Below are positions 46,488 through 58,238 of a stretch of DNA of 64,000 nt, piece after piece. Position 1 is the stretch's first letter, and every line of letters begins with the position of its first letter. This DNA comes from Macrotrachela quadricornifera. Taxonomy: Eukaryota > Rotifera > Eurotatoria > Philodinida > Philodinidae. A program made the translations under genes and the position numbers. The notes beneath the pieces are model-generated. The model did no database searches and was not told where the DNA came from. It saw only the letters and a program-made list of their open reading frames with translations. The stretch lies in contig JAJEKB010020615.1 of NCBI GenBank assembly GCA_022393335.1, forward strand, positions 411,218-475,217. The letters are read 5' to 3'.

Positions 46488-48250
46488 ACATACTAGCGGT
46501 AGTACCCGGTGTTGCTCGGGAAATCTCCATACTGGAAACTTATTATGTCAGAAAACGACAGAAGATGTATAGAAGGCTTGATTAAAACATTTTCATCTAT
46601 TATTACTACATATCCCGCCGTGCATACACTTATATTCATTTTTAAATCGGATAATTCAGCAAATAGTGTGGGGGTGTAACAGTCTTTCTTTTAACTCATG
46701 CGTATTTCCATACTTTATACCAATACCCAGTGCAAAAAAACTGGCACTAACAGGCAGATATTCTAACAATGGTAGCATATGTCCCGAAGTTTTTGAAAAC
46801 TGGGGAAATTTGTAATGTATCATAACCTGTTGTGAAATTTCAGCCCAATCCTCTCACCAGTCATCCTGATCCATTTTGACCTGCCTCGAGACCTAACAGT
46901 ATGTCATGAAAAGTTTGGCACCCTCAACTCGTGCGATGTCCAAATGTATAAAAAACAGACAGGCAGACAAACTTTCTCCTTTATATATATAAATTAGAAA
47001 CATCCAATTTTCAAATTTAAACCAAAGAATCCTCGATAAAAAACGATTAATCTTAGAATCATAACAGATTCGCGAAATTTCTGGAAAATTAACGCAAAGT
47101 TCATTGCGATAGAACTTCAGTGAAATTTCACCCAGATGCCTCCTCCCTACTCCTATTAATGGTAACAGCACTCTTTAAAAATGCCTCTGAACTCAGAGGA
47201 GCACCATGAAAAGTTTGGTAATGTTAGCTTTTACAGTACTATCTGGGTGAGATTCCACCCACACCCTCCGTTAGCGGTGACAGATGACACTACATTACCG
47301 CCAACTTATTTGACCTCTGATCGTGGTGAAGCTTCTACATACCCCTACCCCTTCCTGGTGTACGTACTTTCCGACATACCAGGTTCTTTTTCGTTCTGCT
47401 CTTTTTTCCTCTCTCTATATTTTTCCCCACTTTTTGTTCACCAGGTGATATTCCATTCCACTCCAGTTCAGTTGATCTTTTTCACAGCTCCAAGTTACTT
47501 GCTTTTCTCCTCTATATATTTGTATCTCTTCCCTGTCTTCTGCTCCTTCCTTATTTTTTGTGTTTATTTATCTACATAAAATAAACTATTGATCCCTCAT
47601 CCTCACCTTTCTTTCATCATTATTCTCTTCCTCATCTCATTATTATTATCATTATTGATCGTCTTCAGGTAAGATTGGTTTTCTTTTTTCATATATTGTA
47701 TGCACATATACGAAAAGACCTAACAACCTCGGTGGGTGACCACGCCATAACCTTGGGGTAGGTCTGGGGAGGCACTGTGGAAACTTTGACAATGTCAGCT
47801 ATTACAGTACTATCTGGGTGAGATTCCACCCACACCCACTCATCCACCCACACCCTCGGTGGGTGACCCAGCCATGACCTTCCTCTGGATCTGGGGAGGT
47901 ACCATGGAAAGTTTGGTTACGCTAGCTTTTACAGGGACTGGATGCATAGCGAACAGACAGACAGACAGACAAACTTTCTTCTTTATATATATAGATAGAT
48001 ACATTGTGTAATTAGATTTAAAAAAAATTTATTATCACAACTCAAGTCTTTCTAACAAACAGAAGAATCATGTTTTAACTATTTACTTATTTTGTGAATA
48101 TTTATATAATTCAAGAGATAAGCAGAATTCATTTTGTGACCCTAGTATTTGATTTAAAATAATTAATGTTTATGAGCGAATATTGATTTATGATTATCCA
48201 TCAATCATAGATCTGAGAAGTCTATTAATTTCTCAAAGTTTCCTTGTACT
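46488..48250. repeat. SINE-like dispersed repeats with (GACA)n and TATATA tails
   Basis: A copy at about 46497-46995 starts near GGTAGTACCCGGTGTTGCTCGGG and ends in a GACAGGCAGACAAACTTTCT tail followed by TATATATA. Further related units follow, with the recurring segments ACTATCTGGGTGAGATTCCA at about 47220 and 47810, and a final CAGACAGACAGACAAAC tail with TATATATA near 47960-47995. The reverse complement of another copy lies at 61615-61990. This architecture is typical of non-autonomous retroelements. The open frame 47181-47579 is formed by these repeats and a pyrimidine-rich stretch and is not a gene. Confidence 0.65.
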
Positions 48251-49426
48251 CAGGGACGGCACGACTGGGGAATGGTTGAGTCACTCCCTGTTTGCTTCCG
48301 AAAGTTTTGACTATAATTTTCTCCAGTGGGAAAAAATTTGATAGATTATGTTTCTTCGATTTTGGAGAAACATAGTAAACAATTCTTTTTGGATTCAGAG
48401 AAAATCCAAGTTTGAAGAACACTATCGGAAAGTTTCTCCAATTCTTCAGATTTTTGAACTACATCGAGTAACTTAATCTCGAGATTCAATGATAAATTAT
48501 TATCATATCCGGACACACCTATCGCTAGTATCTACATGTAATGTATGGATGTTTGTCGACGAATACGTGTTAGAATTTCTATTTTAGTCTCTTCAAAAGC
48601 TTGGGATAATTCGATTACCTATGTAGTGTCAATTTTTGTATTTATATTGGTCTAATGTTGTTTTATGTACCAAAATAGTTATGTGAAAAATCATTAATAA
48701 ATAAAATTAAGAAGCAGATAGATTTTTTTTATTGTATTCATTCATTTACTGATGCATGGAATATGGCCAAAGCAGTAAATAAAATATCGAAAGGAGGTCA
48801 TCTATAAACTATGTCCTGTTTAAAAAATCATACTGAATCTTCTGGCTCGCTCTTCAAAAGTGTGCGCTATTGTCTGAACTAGAATTCTGCACCGAAGTCC
48901 TTTCGGAATCAACTAAATTTCATCCCAATAATTCATTTTTGATAAAAAAAATTTTGAGTTTTGTGTCCGTAAACCTCAATAACACGTCGATGGAGCCTGT
49001 AAAATACATCAACTCGTAAAGAAAATATCAGAAAACAAGACTTTCAACTCAAAAACTTTTTATTGCTAAAAATGAATTATTGGGACGAAATTTAGTTGAC
49101 TCCAATACAGGACTCTAGTCTGAACAATCCTTCTTTCAAATTTTCAGCCTGTAGAACGTTTTCAAAAAGAGTCTTTCTGTTCGAATATAGATGTTTTTTT
49201 TCCTATTAACCAACTTAAGCTCTTTCGGATACGTGATTTATTTGCATATGATACTTCATAAAATTCTTAAAAGTTGCTCTTTTAAGAGTCTTCCTCAAAA
49301 TCAATTTAACTGGAAAATTGTGCAAAAATATTCTTAAAAAATACATATATAACAATAGAAAATTTTTTGATTCTTCATCTGAATTCCTGCTTGATCTCCT
49401 GCTTTGACATATTCGCGCCGTCCCTG
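48251..49426. mobile_element. hAT-like non-autonomous element with internal foldback
   Basis: The left end is CAGGGACGGCACGAC at 48251; the right end is its near-exact inverse GCGCCGTCCCTG ending at 49426. The flanking eight bases CTTGTACT and TTTGTACC agree at six positions, fitting an eroded 8-base target duplication of the hAT superfamily. Inside, 48908-48962 and 49048-49103 form a tight palindrome (AACTAAATTTCATCCCAATA and its inverse). No transposase is present in the 1176 bases. Confidence 0.7.
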
Positions 49427-49960
49427 TTTGTACCCAATTATTTAAAATCGTTCTAGATATCATAATTGTGTTTAGGCACGAAGTGATAGAATGACTTATT
49501 TAAAATTATTAGATAAGTGACTGGTATTGATGTTCGAGTATTATTTGTTTGAATCACAAACTGATTTACTAAATTATATTATTTCGACGAATAAGTTAAT
49601 ATACTCGTACATCAAATGATACTTAACGTAAGCTCTAAAAGTCAAGAATATGGAATAATGGACTTATCTATCATGGGCAAAGATATATTCTAGAATTTAA
49701 GGATCCTTAAAAGCAGCCTTCTACAACAAACCTGTAAATATATCTCATCAAATTGATCGTATTTGAGAAAAGCCTTTAAAGTTTCTGTTCAACTGAAAAT
49801 AAGTTCATGTAAAGAATACTGATAGATATTGACAGATGAATACGCAGAGATGCGCAAATACAAATACAAATTGTACTCTGGATTTTTCTAAACATTATGT
49901 ATTTCAGATATACTCTGTGATGATTCTATGTATTATAGTCTGATGATCCTATCATACCGC
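49427..49960. other. Intergenic, nothing recognised
   Basis: A+T-rich DNA between the hAT-like element and the tandem array. No open frame, repeat or RNA gene that I can support. Confidence 0.5.
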
Positions 49961-51545
49961 TATGTATGATCTTGTACTGCTATGCATTCGATCGAAATGT
50001 CACAATCCCCAGCAATGTACTGTCTTGTACTGGCATGTACTGACCTACTTTGGGTCTGAAAAACCTAGAATCGGTTACCTTGTACTGTCATGTACTGACA
50101 TGTACTGTCTTGTACTGACCTACTTTGGGTCTAAAAAACCTAGAATCGGTAACATTGTACTGTCATGTACTGTCTTGTACTGGCATGTACTGACCTACTT
50201 TGGGTCTAAAAAACCTAGAATCGGTTACCTTGTACTGTCATGTACTGACATGTATTGTCTTGTACTGACCTACTTTGGGTCTAAAAAACATAGAATCGGT
50301 TACCTTGTACTGTCATGTACTGACCTACTTTGGGTCTAAAAAACCTAGAATCGGTTACCTTGTACTGTCATGTACTCTCTTGTACTGTCATGTACTGACC
50401 TACTTTGGGTCTAAAAAACCTAGAATCGGTTACCTTGTACTGTCATGTACTGTCTTGTACTGGCATGTACTGNNNNNNNNNNNNNNNNNNNNNNNNNNNN
50501 NNNNNNNNNNNNNNNNNNNNNNNNNNNNNNNNNNNNNNNNNNNNNNNNNNNNNNNNNNNNNNNNNNNNNNNNNNNNNNNNNNNNNNNNNNNNNNNNNNNN
50601 NNNNNNNNNNNNNNNNNNNNNNNNNNNNNNNNNNNNNNNNNNNNNNNNNNNNNNNNNNNNNNNNNNNNNNNNNNNNNNNNNNNNNNNNNNNNNNNNNNNN
50701 NNNNNNNNNNNNNNNNNNNNNNNNNNNNNNNNNNNNNNNNNNNNNNNNNNNNNNNNNNNNNNNNNNNNNNNNNNNNNNNNNNNNNNNNNNNNNNNNNNNN
50801 NNNNNNNNNNNNNNNNNNNNNNNNNNNNNNNNNNNNNNNNNNNNNNNNNNNNNNNNNNNNNNNNNNNNNNNNNNNNNNNNNNNNNNNNNNNNNNNNNNNN
50901 NNNNNNNNNNNNNNNNNNNNNNNNNNNNNNNNNNNNNNNNNNNNNNNNNNNNNNNNNNNNNNNNNNNNNNNNNNNNNNNNNNNNNNNNNNNNNNNNNNNN
51001 NNNNNNNNNNNNNNNNNNNNNNNNNNNNNNNNNNNNNNNNNNNNNNNNNNNNNNNNNNNNNNNNNNNNNNNNNNNNNNNNNNNNNNNNNNNNNNNNNNNN
51101 NNNNNNNNNNNNNNNNNNNNNNNNNNNNNNNNNNNNNNNNNNNNNNNNNNNNNNNNNNNNNNNNNNNNNNNNNNNNNNNNNNNNNNNNNNNNNNNNNNNN
51201 NNNNNNNNNNNNNNNNNNNNNNNNNNNNNNNNNNNNNNNNNNNNNNNNNNNNNNNNNNNNNNNNNNNNNNNNNNNNNNNNNNNNNNNNNNNNNNNNNNNN
51301 NNNNNNNNNNNNNNNNNNNNNNNNNNNNNNNNNNNNNNNNNNNNNNNNNNNNNNNNNNNNNNNNNNNNNNNNNNNNNNNCCTACCAATTCTAGGTTTTAC
51401 AGACCCAAAGTAGGGTCAGTACATGACAGTACAAGCCTACCAATTCTAGGTTTTACAGACCCAAAGTAGGGTCAGTACATGAGAGTGCATGACAGTACAT
51501 GACAGTACAAGTCAACTAATTCTAGATACTTGAGACCCACACTAG
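49961..51545. repeat. TGTACTG-type tandem array that inverts across an assembly gap
   Basis: Before the gap, units of about 65-95 bases repeat. Each combines several 10-base words (TGTACTGTCT, TGTACTGGCA, TGTACTGACC) with a spacer TACTTTGGGTCTAAAAAACC and TAGAATCGGTTACCT. After the gap (50473-51379, 907 N) the same unit appears in reverse complement, for example CTACCAATTCTAGGTTTTAC followed by AGACCCAAAGTAGGGTCAG. Each 10-base word contains the self-complementary GTAC, so the strand is spaced at about one helical turn. Translated frames across it are artefacts of repeat and N. Expanded inverted arrays of this kind probably caused the gap. Confidence 0.85.
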
Positions 51546-52734
51546 GTCAGTATAAGCCTGTGGATGATTGTATCGATTAATGATTAGATTACAAGCGTAG
51601 GATTCGTTCCATAAGGACCAGAAACATTATGGGCTTCAATTGATGTTGCCTCTTGTGCCTTAATGTAGGGTGTTGTGGTTAAAGGAAAGTACAATTTGTA
51701 CTCGTACTTGCGCACCCCTCTGAATACGTTAGAAAGTTCAGCTTACATATTTGATAGATAGATCACAGAAAAGTGTTATTCTCAATTGTTTCGAAATATA
51801 AATAATACTTTAGTCACATCATTTTTATATTCTCTTTTTACTATTTTTAGAATCAACTTCAAGTAAACTCAATCGTGATATTATCTATCTTATTAGTGAG
51901 ATTATAAGTGTGTATTTTATTAATCATATTTTATCAATATAATACCATCATAACATAGTACAACTATATAGAAACATGAACTATACTAACATGCATCCGA
52001 AACATTAACATTTTGTATTCTCATGCTTCATGAAATAATTAAATCTATTGTTTCTTCTTTTCTTTTCTTTTCTGTACTTTCTGATTAAATCAGATTAATA
52101 AAATCTAGATGTTTCGTTTTCATTCTTCATTCATTTTTTACTTCATAATAAGTCATATGTATGGAAAACAGCCCATTTAAGTCTATCGATATATTGCATA
52201 AGAGTTTTCTTGTGCTAAATTTGACTAAGATGTATATAAATTATTATTGTTTTATCTTGATTAGGAGCTTCTGTTATAGAAACTCGAACACGGATGATTT
52301 CCAGAAGCCTCTTGAAAAAGAGACTTGAATTTTATTAGGAACCTCTAGAAAGAGACTCGAACAATTTTTTTTCTCCAAAAAAAACAAAGGAAGGAATTTT
52401 TTTAGGACAAATAATAAATTAATAAACAACCTAGTATTTATCTATTCAATTGAATGATTGTTAGAAATTCTAAAGAAAGAAAAATTTCGTTCATCCTCTG
52501 TCATTCATCAATACCGATACATTAACTCATTTTGCCTTACGAGTGAAATATTCACCATCACAGTAAATTACCTATACATACAATAAATTCATCACGACTT
52601 CGAAAACAAGATCTCGAGTGAAGGACCTCGATAGTCAACTAATTCCACGTAATTTTATTGCATACCCGAAACCTCGAAAAAATCTTGGAGGAAAACAACA
52701 AAAAACCAATCATTAAAATTAGATAAAATTATAA
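51546..52734. other. Intergenic; possible extra astacin exon at 51851
   Basis: A polypyrimidine tract and AG at 51850 precede an open stretch (51851-51941) reading STSSKLNRDIIYLISEII in the phase that would continue astacin exon 10 from a donor at 46468. This is speculative because the intron would be 5.4 kb and full of repeats. The remainder, including Glu/Arg-like repeats of GAGACT(C/T)GAA near 52320-52360, may be an LTR or leader of the gypsy remnant that follows. Confidence 0.35.
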
Positions 52735-53094
52735 TGGCTGACTCAACATTATTAGCAAAAGCTCGTAAAGCACGGTTTGACGACTTACCAAATTTTTCGG
52801 GGCATCCTTCTGAGGATGTCGAACGCTTTTTAAAAAGTTTAAAGAATATAATCAAAGCAACTAATGTTCAGCTAATCATGAAATTTTGAAGACCGTTCGT
52901 GGTAAATTCATTCAATCAGCGGGCGTTTGGTTCAATAATAATGAACCGAATTTCAAGAAATGGTTGGACTTCAAAGTTGCATTTCGAAATCGATATTTTT
53001 CAATTACCACAATTCAAAAAAAATTCAATGCATTGAAGCAACGAAAACAACAACATGATGAACCTATAACAGCATATTACGATGACATTCTTAA

Positions 53095-55221
53095 CAGAGA
53101 TGTCATTCGGTTTCATTTTTTCGAAACCGAACCGAATCGAACCAAAAAAATCTGAAACTGAACCGAACCGATTAAGTTTTTAAAAATTTGGAACCGAACC
53201 GAACCGAAAAAGTTTCGAACCGAACCGACCTAATTAACAAAGTTCAAAACTTAAAATAACCCAGTAGAGATCTTAATCTCCGGCTACTTGTTTGAAATAT
53301 CTTTTTATAAATTCATGTCACGGATGAATTAGATTGAAGCAGTTTCTTATAGTCTACTTTTGTGATATTTAAAAATAAATGAAATCTAATTTGTACTGAA
53401 CTTCTTGCCTTGAAAATTTGCTTTTTTTTTCAAACCAAATTTTCTGATTTGCGAAAACATAAACAGTTAACAGTTTGTCAATCGTTGGACTGTATAATTG
53501 TATTTTCTTAAAGACTTGTCGATTTACATTGATTCATGCTCATTTAAGACAACATTCGAATAACTGTAGTCTGAGAAAAACGAGATTTTTCCTTTTTGTA
53601 TAGTTCCAAATTAACTACATTTTCTTCCAGATGTCTCTTCTACCCTGCAGCATACATGAACACGTACAAAAATTTAAGGATATGTTGTCGCAATTAAGCT
53701 TTCAGCAACATCTATACGAGAAATTGTTATACTGTTTGTCATTTTTGATCGCTGCGGTTGAGAAAGAGTCAATTGTCAAAATTTTTTTTAGCGAAAAAAT
53801 TTTGTTTCAAATAAAGTCAAATTTCAAAACTATTTTTAAACGTCTTAAAAGTAGAACAGAGTAACCCGTTTGAGGATCCGCTACACTTTGCCGAAAGGTA
53901 TTCTTTGCCGACAGATATAATTTGCTGACAACTTGTTTTGTCACCATAGTTTGTTCATATTTCAGTCCACCAAATCTAGTAGTTTATATGATGCAGCACG
54001 AGAAGTGAAATAACTAGTTCTCGTCTGACAGAAGGTAAATATACTTACCTTTTGTAGATTTAATCACTTCAGCATAGCTGCTTGAATCGCTTCCACTGTT
54101 TTGACTTGAAGCCATGATCAAGTTGTAATTTAGTTTACTGGTAACAGTTTATCAACGGGATACTTGGTTTAACTGATATAAAATCAGCGTCTGATTTTAT
54201 TTCGAAAAATGTTCACTATATATAGGTGAACGAATTGGAAAAATCCGAAGGATATCTCGAAATAACCATAAACGCGAAGGGTATATTCCAAAAACAGGTA
54301 AAAAACAAGAACTGTTGGAAAATACCATATGTGACGAAAAGGAAAGAAAGAGAAGAGACATATGTATATCGTATATGTCATCTATACGATATAATAGATG
54401 AGAAGAACGAAAAAGAATATAATATTGAATCGTAGTATAACACAGTTGAATTTTAAAAAATTTTTTGGTGCCGTACTCTAAACAAATGTCAATTTTTTTT
54501 ACTTGAAATTCTTTTCGGTAAAATAAAACCTTTCGGCTAAACAATCTTTCGGCAAAGTGGCGTCGGCAAAGTGATAAGTCGGCAAAATTATTTTCGGCAA
54601 AGTGATTGCGTCCCCCCGTTTGATCATAGATAAGCCATGCTTCTTCTATTTTATTAAAGGAATAATAATTATTGTAGAGCTTGTTCATGAAGAAATGTAA
54701 TCTTAGAGTGTTATTTTGTCTTCTGATGCACTAGCCTTGGTATAATCATAAAAAATCAAAGCATCTATTTCAATATACCGTAAAAAGATGTCATTTTACT
54801 CAAAAAATATATTTGCTTCTATTGCTTTTGATTGTAAATAAACGAGTAATGGCATCGAACGTGGAATGTAAGATATTTTCTTTTTAATTTCTTTAGTGTG
54901 CTATGCTACTCTAGTTGAATATGCTTTTCAAGAAGTACCTTCAGTTAACAGATTAATATAATGTTATCGATCATGTTACGATTAACGAACTGATTCAGAC
55001 TATGAATTAAAAATGTCTTGAAAGATTTATTTTAGAACGAAGAAATCCAAATACTAGGAAAAATATATATGGAGAACATTTTTTTTAATTATATTAGGAG
55101 CTGATTTTGTTCATCTTTATGATTTAACAGTAATAGATATAAAAATCGGTTCTCCTTGCCTCAAACCGAACCGAACCGATCAACTTTTTAAAAATCTCAA
55201 ACCGAACCGATGACATCTCTG
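53095..55221. mobile_element. TIR element inserted between gypsy fragments
   Basis: The ends are CAGAGATGTCATTCGG at 53095 and the inverted CCGATGACATCTCTG ending at 55221. Each is followed inward by repeated ACCGAACCGAACCGA-type motifs and TTTTTAAAAAT words. A CAGAG start and length of about 1.4 kb without the nested insert suggest a hAT-like element, but flanking eight bases (ATTCTTAA and TTAGAAAC) do not form a target duplication. The open frame 53631-53864 has no motif I recognise. Confidence 0.6.
53874..54614. mobile_element. Nested TIR element with CACTTTGCCG ends and a 9-base target duplication
   Basis: The left end is GGATCCGCTACACTTTGCCG and the right end, inverted, is GGGGACGCAATCACTTTGCCG-like. 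Both are followed by further copies of the TTTGCCGA word. The direct repeat CCCGTTTGA lies immediately outside both ends (53865-53873 and 54615-54623), so this insertion is recent enough to keep its target duplication. The interior contains a palindrome-like region near 54200-54420 but no recognisable protein. Confidence 0.75.
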
Positions 55222-55471
55222 TTAGAAACCAAGAACGATATAAATAACGTTATAATGAAAATCATTCTGATCCATCTTATAATGTTAGTAATATTGTCCT
55301 TGTTACAACTCTTAATACTCGTTCAAAATTCGATATTCGTTACGAAGGCCCATTTAGAATTATTAAGAAACATACACCTAAAACGTCTATCGTAAAATAC
55401 GTGAAGAAACCAACATTACATCGTCAAGTTACTGTTGACGTGCTAATTCTAGTTTTCGAACGTATTTATTA

Positions 55472-55899
55472 AATTCGGGACCTCTTATAAAGAGCTCTAT
55501 AGTCGACAAATATGCCGAACACGTGGAATAATTAATTATTACTAGAACCACGAAATAGTAATTTAATCTAGCATAGCAAGATCGGGAAGTGTGACTTTCC
55601 CTATTCACTAATCCTGAAGGGCTATTACATTCAATTTATTAAATATTTTAATAATTAATTATTTCACCGTACGAGAGACAATTTGTGGATAAATTATATT
55701 TATGAATTTATTCTTCTAGATTTTCCACAGGCCAGGATAATCGAAAGGAAATATGATTTCATATTTATTTATTGGCATATAGAGAAATGGATGATAACTG
55801 ATATCGTTCTTATAATATGGAAACATATATATGAAAAGAAGAATGTCAGAAATTTCACATGATAGATAGTGCTATTTGAAAGATAATTTCAAAAAATAC
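55472..55899. other. Intergenic, possible gypsy LTR tail
   Basis: It starts with GGGACCTCTTATAAAGAGCT and contains a CGTGGAATAATTAATTATTA segment with its inverse nearby. This could be the right LTR of the gypsy remnant, but I found no matching left LTR by eye. Confidence 0.35.
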
Positions 55900-57461
55900 A
55901 AAGGCAACTCGACAATATTCCAGCAGAAATAAAAGGAAAACAACGATAACACTTACGACAAATATTTAAGGAAAAACTTAAAGAACATCGTTATGCATCA
56001 ACATATCCACCATTTATTCCATCTCCATATAAATTATTTTTTTGTAAATTATACAACAACTGAACAAACAGTTATTTATCTTATGGACACAATCAAGAAG
56101 TCGAAACAATTTATAATTGATACAGAATCAATATGTGTTCCTCATCGACCAAATATTCCAGCACTAATGCAATTACAAATTCTAATTCCATAATCAATTT
56201 CTTACATGGTATTTATTGACGTTCATCATCTTTCAAGTGCAACAACAACAATGTTTACACTTATTAAAGAATTATTTAATGCATTATTTAGTCCAGAAAC
56301 ATTCATATACGTCTGGGGAAGTCTTAATGAATTAGACAAATTTGCTGCTTTTTTGTTTACTTTCCGAAAATCGAATTCTTTTATCAAACAATGTTAATTT
56401 GCAAGATGAATTTAAACTACATTGGAAAAAAAATCATCCACATAAATATTATTCATCGGTAAATGATACTTCGATATGTTTATGTGAATAAAGCATCGGA
56501 ATTAGTCCAAATAACACATGGGATTTACAGGATTCAGTAGCGTATAAGCAGAATCATTGGCTTGATAAATGCCAAACTCGATCACCTTTCGATATAGGTT
56601 TGGACAAAAATTTAAAACGCCTTGATGATAAAGAATTAGAATATCGGCAAACATTAACTAAATATGCCGATGCTGATTGTTTATCAATGGAAAAACTATG
56701 ATAAGTATGGATTTAATTAATGTATATGAACAAATATCTGAAACAAATGAGTTATTAGCAGTATTACAGATTCAACCATTTCTTCCATTTGGTTTTTTAG
56801 GAAATGAAGAACAAAATTTTTTAGATGAACCACAACAATCAAAATCATGTAATTATGTAATGATATCTGATGAAGAAGATGATAAAAAAGAAAGAAAAAT
56901 TTTTAATGGTCGAAAAGTTTTTATTCAAACAACAGCTCCACTTATAGAAATTCTTGAAGAAAATATTAAATTTTCATCAACTACTCATTCACATACACGT
57001 ACGTATGATTCAAATTTATAATCCACCAATACTGATGGTCCATTCATAATTAATTTACCAAATGAATCGTCAATTAAAAAATAAATCAATTCAATGTGGA
57101 TCTGAAATAACAGCAGAAGAAAAGAAAAAGATCCACAATCGCACATGTACATTAAAATAACGAGACCGATACTATATACACAAATACGTCTTCCACAATA
57201 TCAATCATCGACTTAGTGCGAGACATATCAAAGCAATTTTGAAGATGAAAAAATATTGATTTTCGAGCAGTTAATCCTGTAAAGTCAAAAGAAACTGGTA
57301 GAACAACTTTATATGTTGGTATTCGAGATCCAACGTTATTAAAAACCTATGAAGAACGAACCAAAAATTTATTTAAAATGAAAAATAATCGAACTCGTCA
57401 TCCACTATCACCACATAATCATCATGATAACCATCGTAAACATCGTCATATAACTGATTAA
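55900..57461 (+). pseudogene. DEDDy 3'-5' exonuclease-like gene, multiply broken
   Basis: Segments of one protein appear in order in changing frames. They are KEHRYASTYPPFIPSPYKLF; FIIDTESICVPHRPNIPALM with the D-x-E of motif I; FIYVWGSLNELDKF around motif II; ELEYRQTLTKYADADCLSME with the Y-x3-D of motif III; an acidic linker; and a basic C-terminus with RLSARHIKAILKMK and ETGRTTLYVGIRDPTLLKTYEE. All catalytic positions of a DEDDy exonuclease can be placed, but a stop after QLQILIP and frameshifts near 56040, 56350, 56680 and 57020-57230 break it. The longest intact frame is 56677-57021. It ends at TAA 57459-57461. The parent gene was probably a multi-copy nuclease family of this genome. Confidence 0.65.
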
Positions 57462-58238
57462 TGTCAATGGAACACACCAAAAAAGAAAGAAAATTAAAAT
57501 TATTATTTCATTTCTAAATTTTATCATTAACATCGATATGAGATGTGAATGAGCTGATCAGAATCAATTCATCGAAAAAAACAAATGGAACAGTTAATTT
57601 TAATCACTCATATTCTTCTTCTTCATTTCTTGTTCTGATACGAAACTAATCTATTTCTAGTTATATGTAATGTTATATGTTTTTTTGTTCTTATTTTTGT
57701 TTTTCTGATTTCAGTATATTGTTATTGTTAAACTTAAAAAAACGAAACGTTTTTCTCTTTTTTTCTAGTTGATTATTTCTTGTTCCTGTTTCTTAATTTG
57801 TGTGTTTATAAAACCATTACTAATCCTTTTCTTTCTCCTTTCATTCTTCTGTACATAGTAGAATGTCTGATAGGACACACTTTTTCAACAAATGAGAGTA
57901 TGTTACAATGTGATGTCGCTTTCATACACATCCTTCTATTTTTATACGATTTCTATTTCTGTCTCATCATATATATTCTCGTTATCCGTTCTCGTTTTTT
58001 TTTTATTTTCATTCTTTCTATATAAACATATGTTTCTAGTACATTTAATATATAAGAATAAAAGGATCGTGTGTAGAACACACGCACACCACCAAAACGC
58101 TAACATCGGTAAATACGCAAGTCATATCTACTCCGTCAACAAAGTTTGCTTCAAAGGTGCATATTATTGTTTGTGTCCGTAAACGCAAGGTCGACGGGGA
58201 TCTCATCCGCTATTACGTACTGATCTAAGAGACAATTC
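57462..58238. other. Pyrimidine-rich intergenic DNA before the NmrA gene
   Basis: Mostly T/C-rich sequence with short open frames at 57780 and 57892 that reflect this composition. From about 58070 the composition shifts toward G+C (ACACACGCACACCACC), and the 100 bases before 58239 already resemble the gene that follows, so the imported segment may begin near 58120. Confidence 0.5.

Larger units (their letters stand above)
52735..55471 (+). mobile_element. Ty3/gypsy retrotransposon remnant (gag start and integrase end only)
   Basis: The left fragment (52735 to about 53094) encodes the start of a gag protein: MADSTLLAKARKARFDDLP, then after one frameshift an NFKKWLDFKVAF segment typical of retrotransposon gag. 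The right fragment (55222-55471) encodes the extreme C-terminus of a gypsy polyprotein (SKFDIRYEGPFRIIKK, then KKPTLHRQVTVDV and a stop). Protease, reverse transcriptase, RNase H and most of integrase are missing. The space between is filled by the TIR element at 53095-55221. I could not delimit the LTRs. Confidence 0.65.

Noticed and set aside
47181..47579. 132-codon plus-strand frame
   Set aside because: Built from the SINE-like repeat unit plus a pyrimidine-rich tract; Ser/Pro/Phe bias reflects base composition.
49961..50472. Regular direct repeats that could suggest a CRISPR array
   Set aside because: Units vary in length, spacers are not unique, the array inverts across the gap, there are no cas genes, and the window is eukaryotic.
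50275..51469. Long open frames across the tandem array and gap
   Set aside because: They consist almost entirely of N codons and translated repeat units; no protein evidence.
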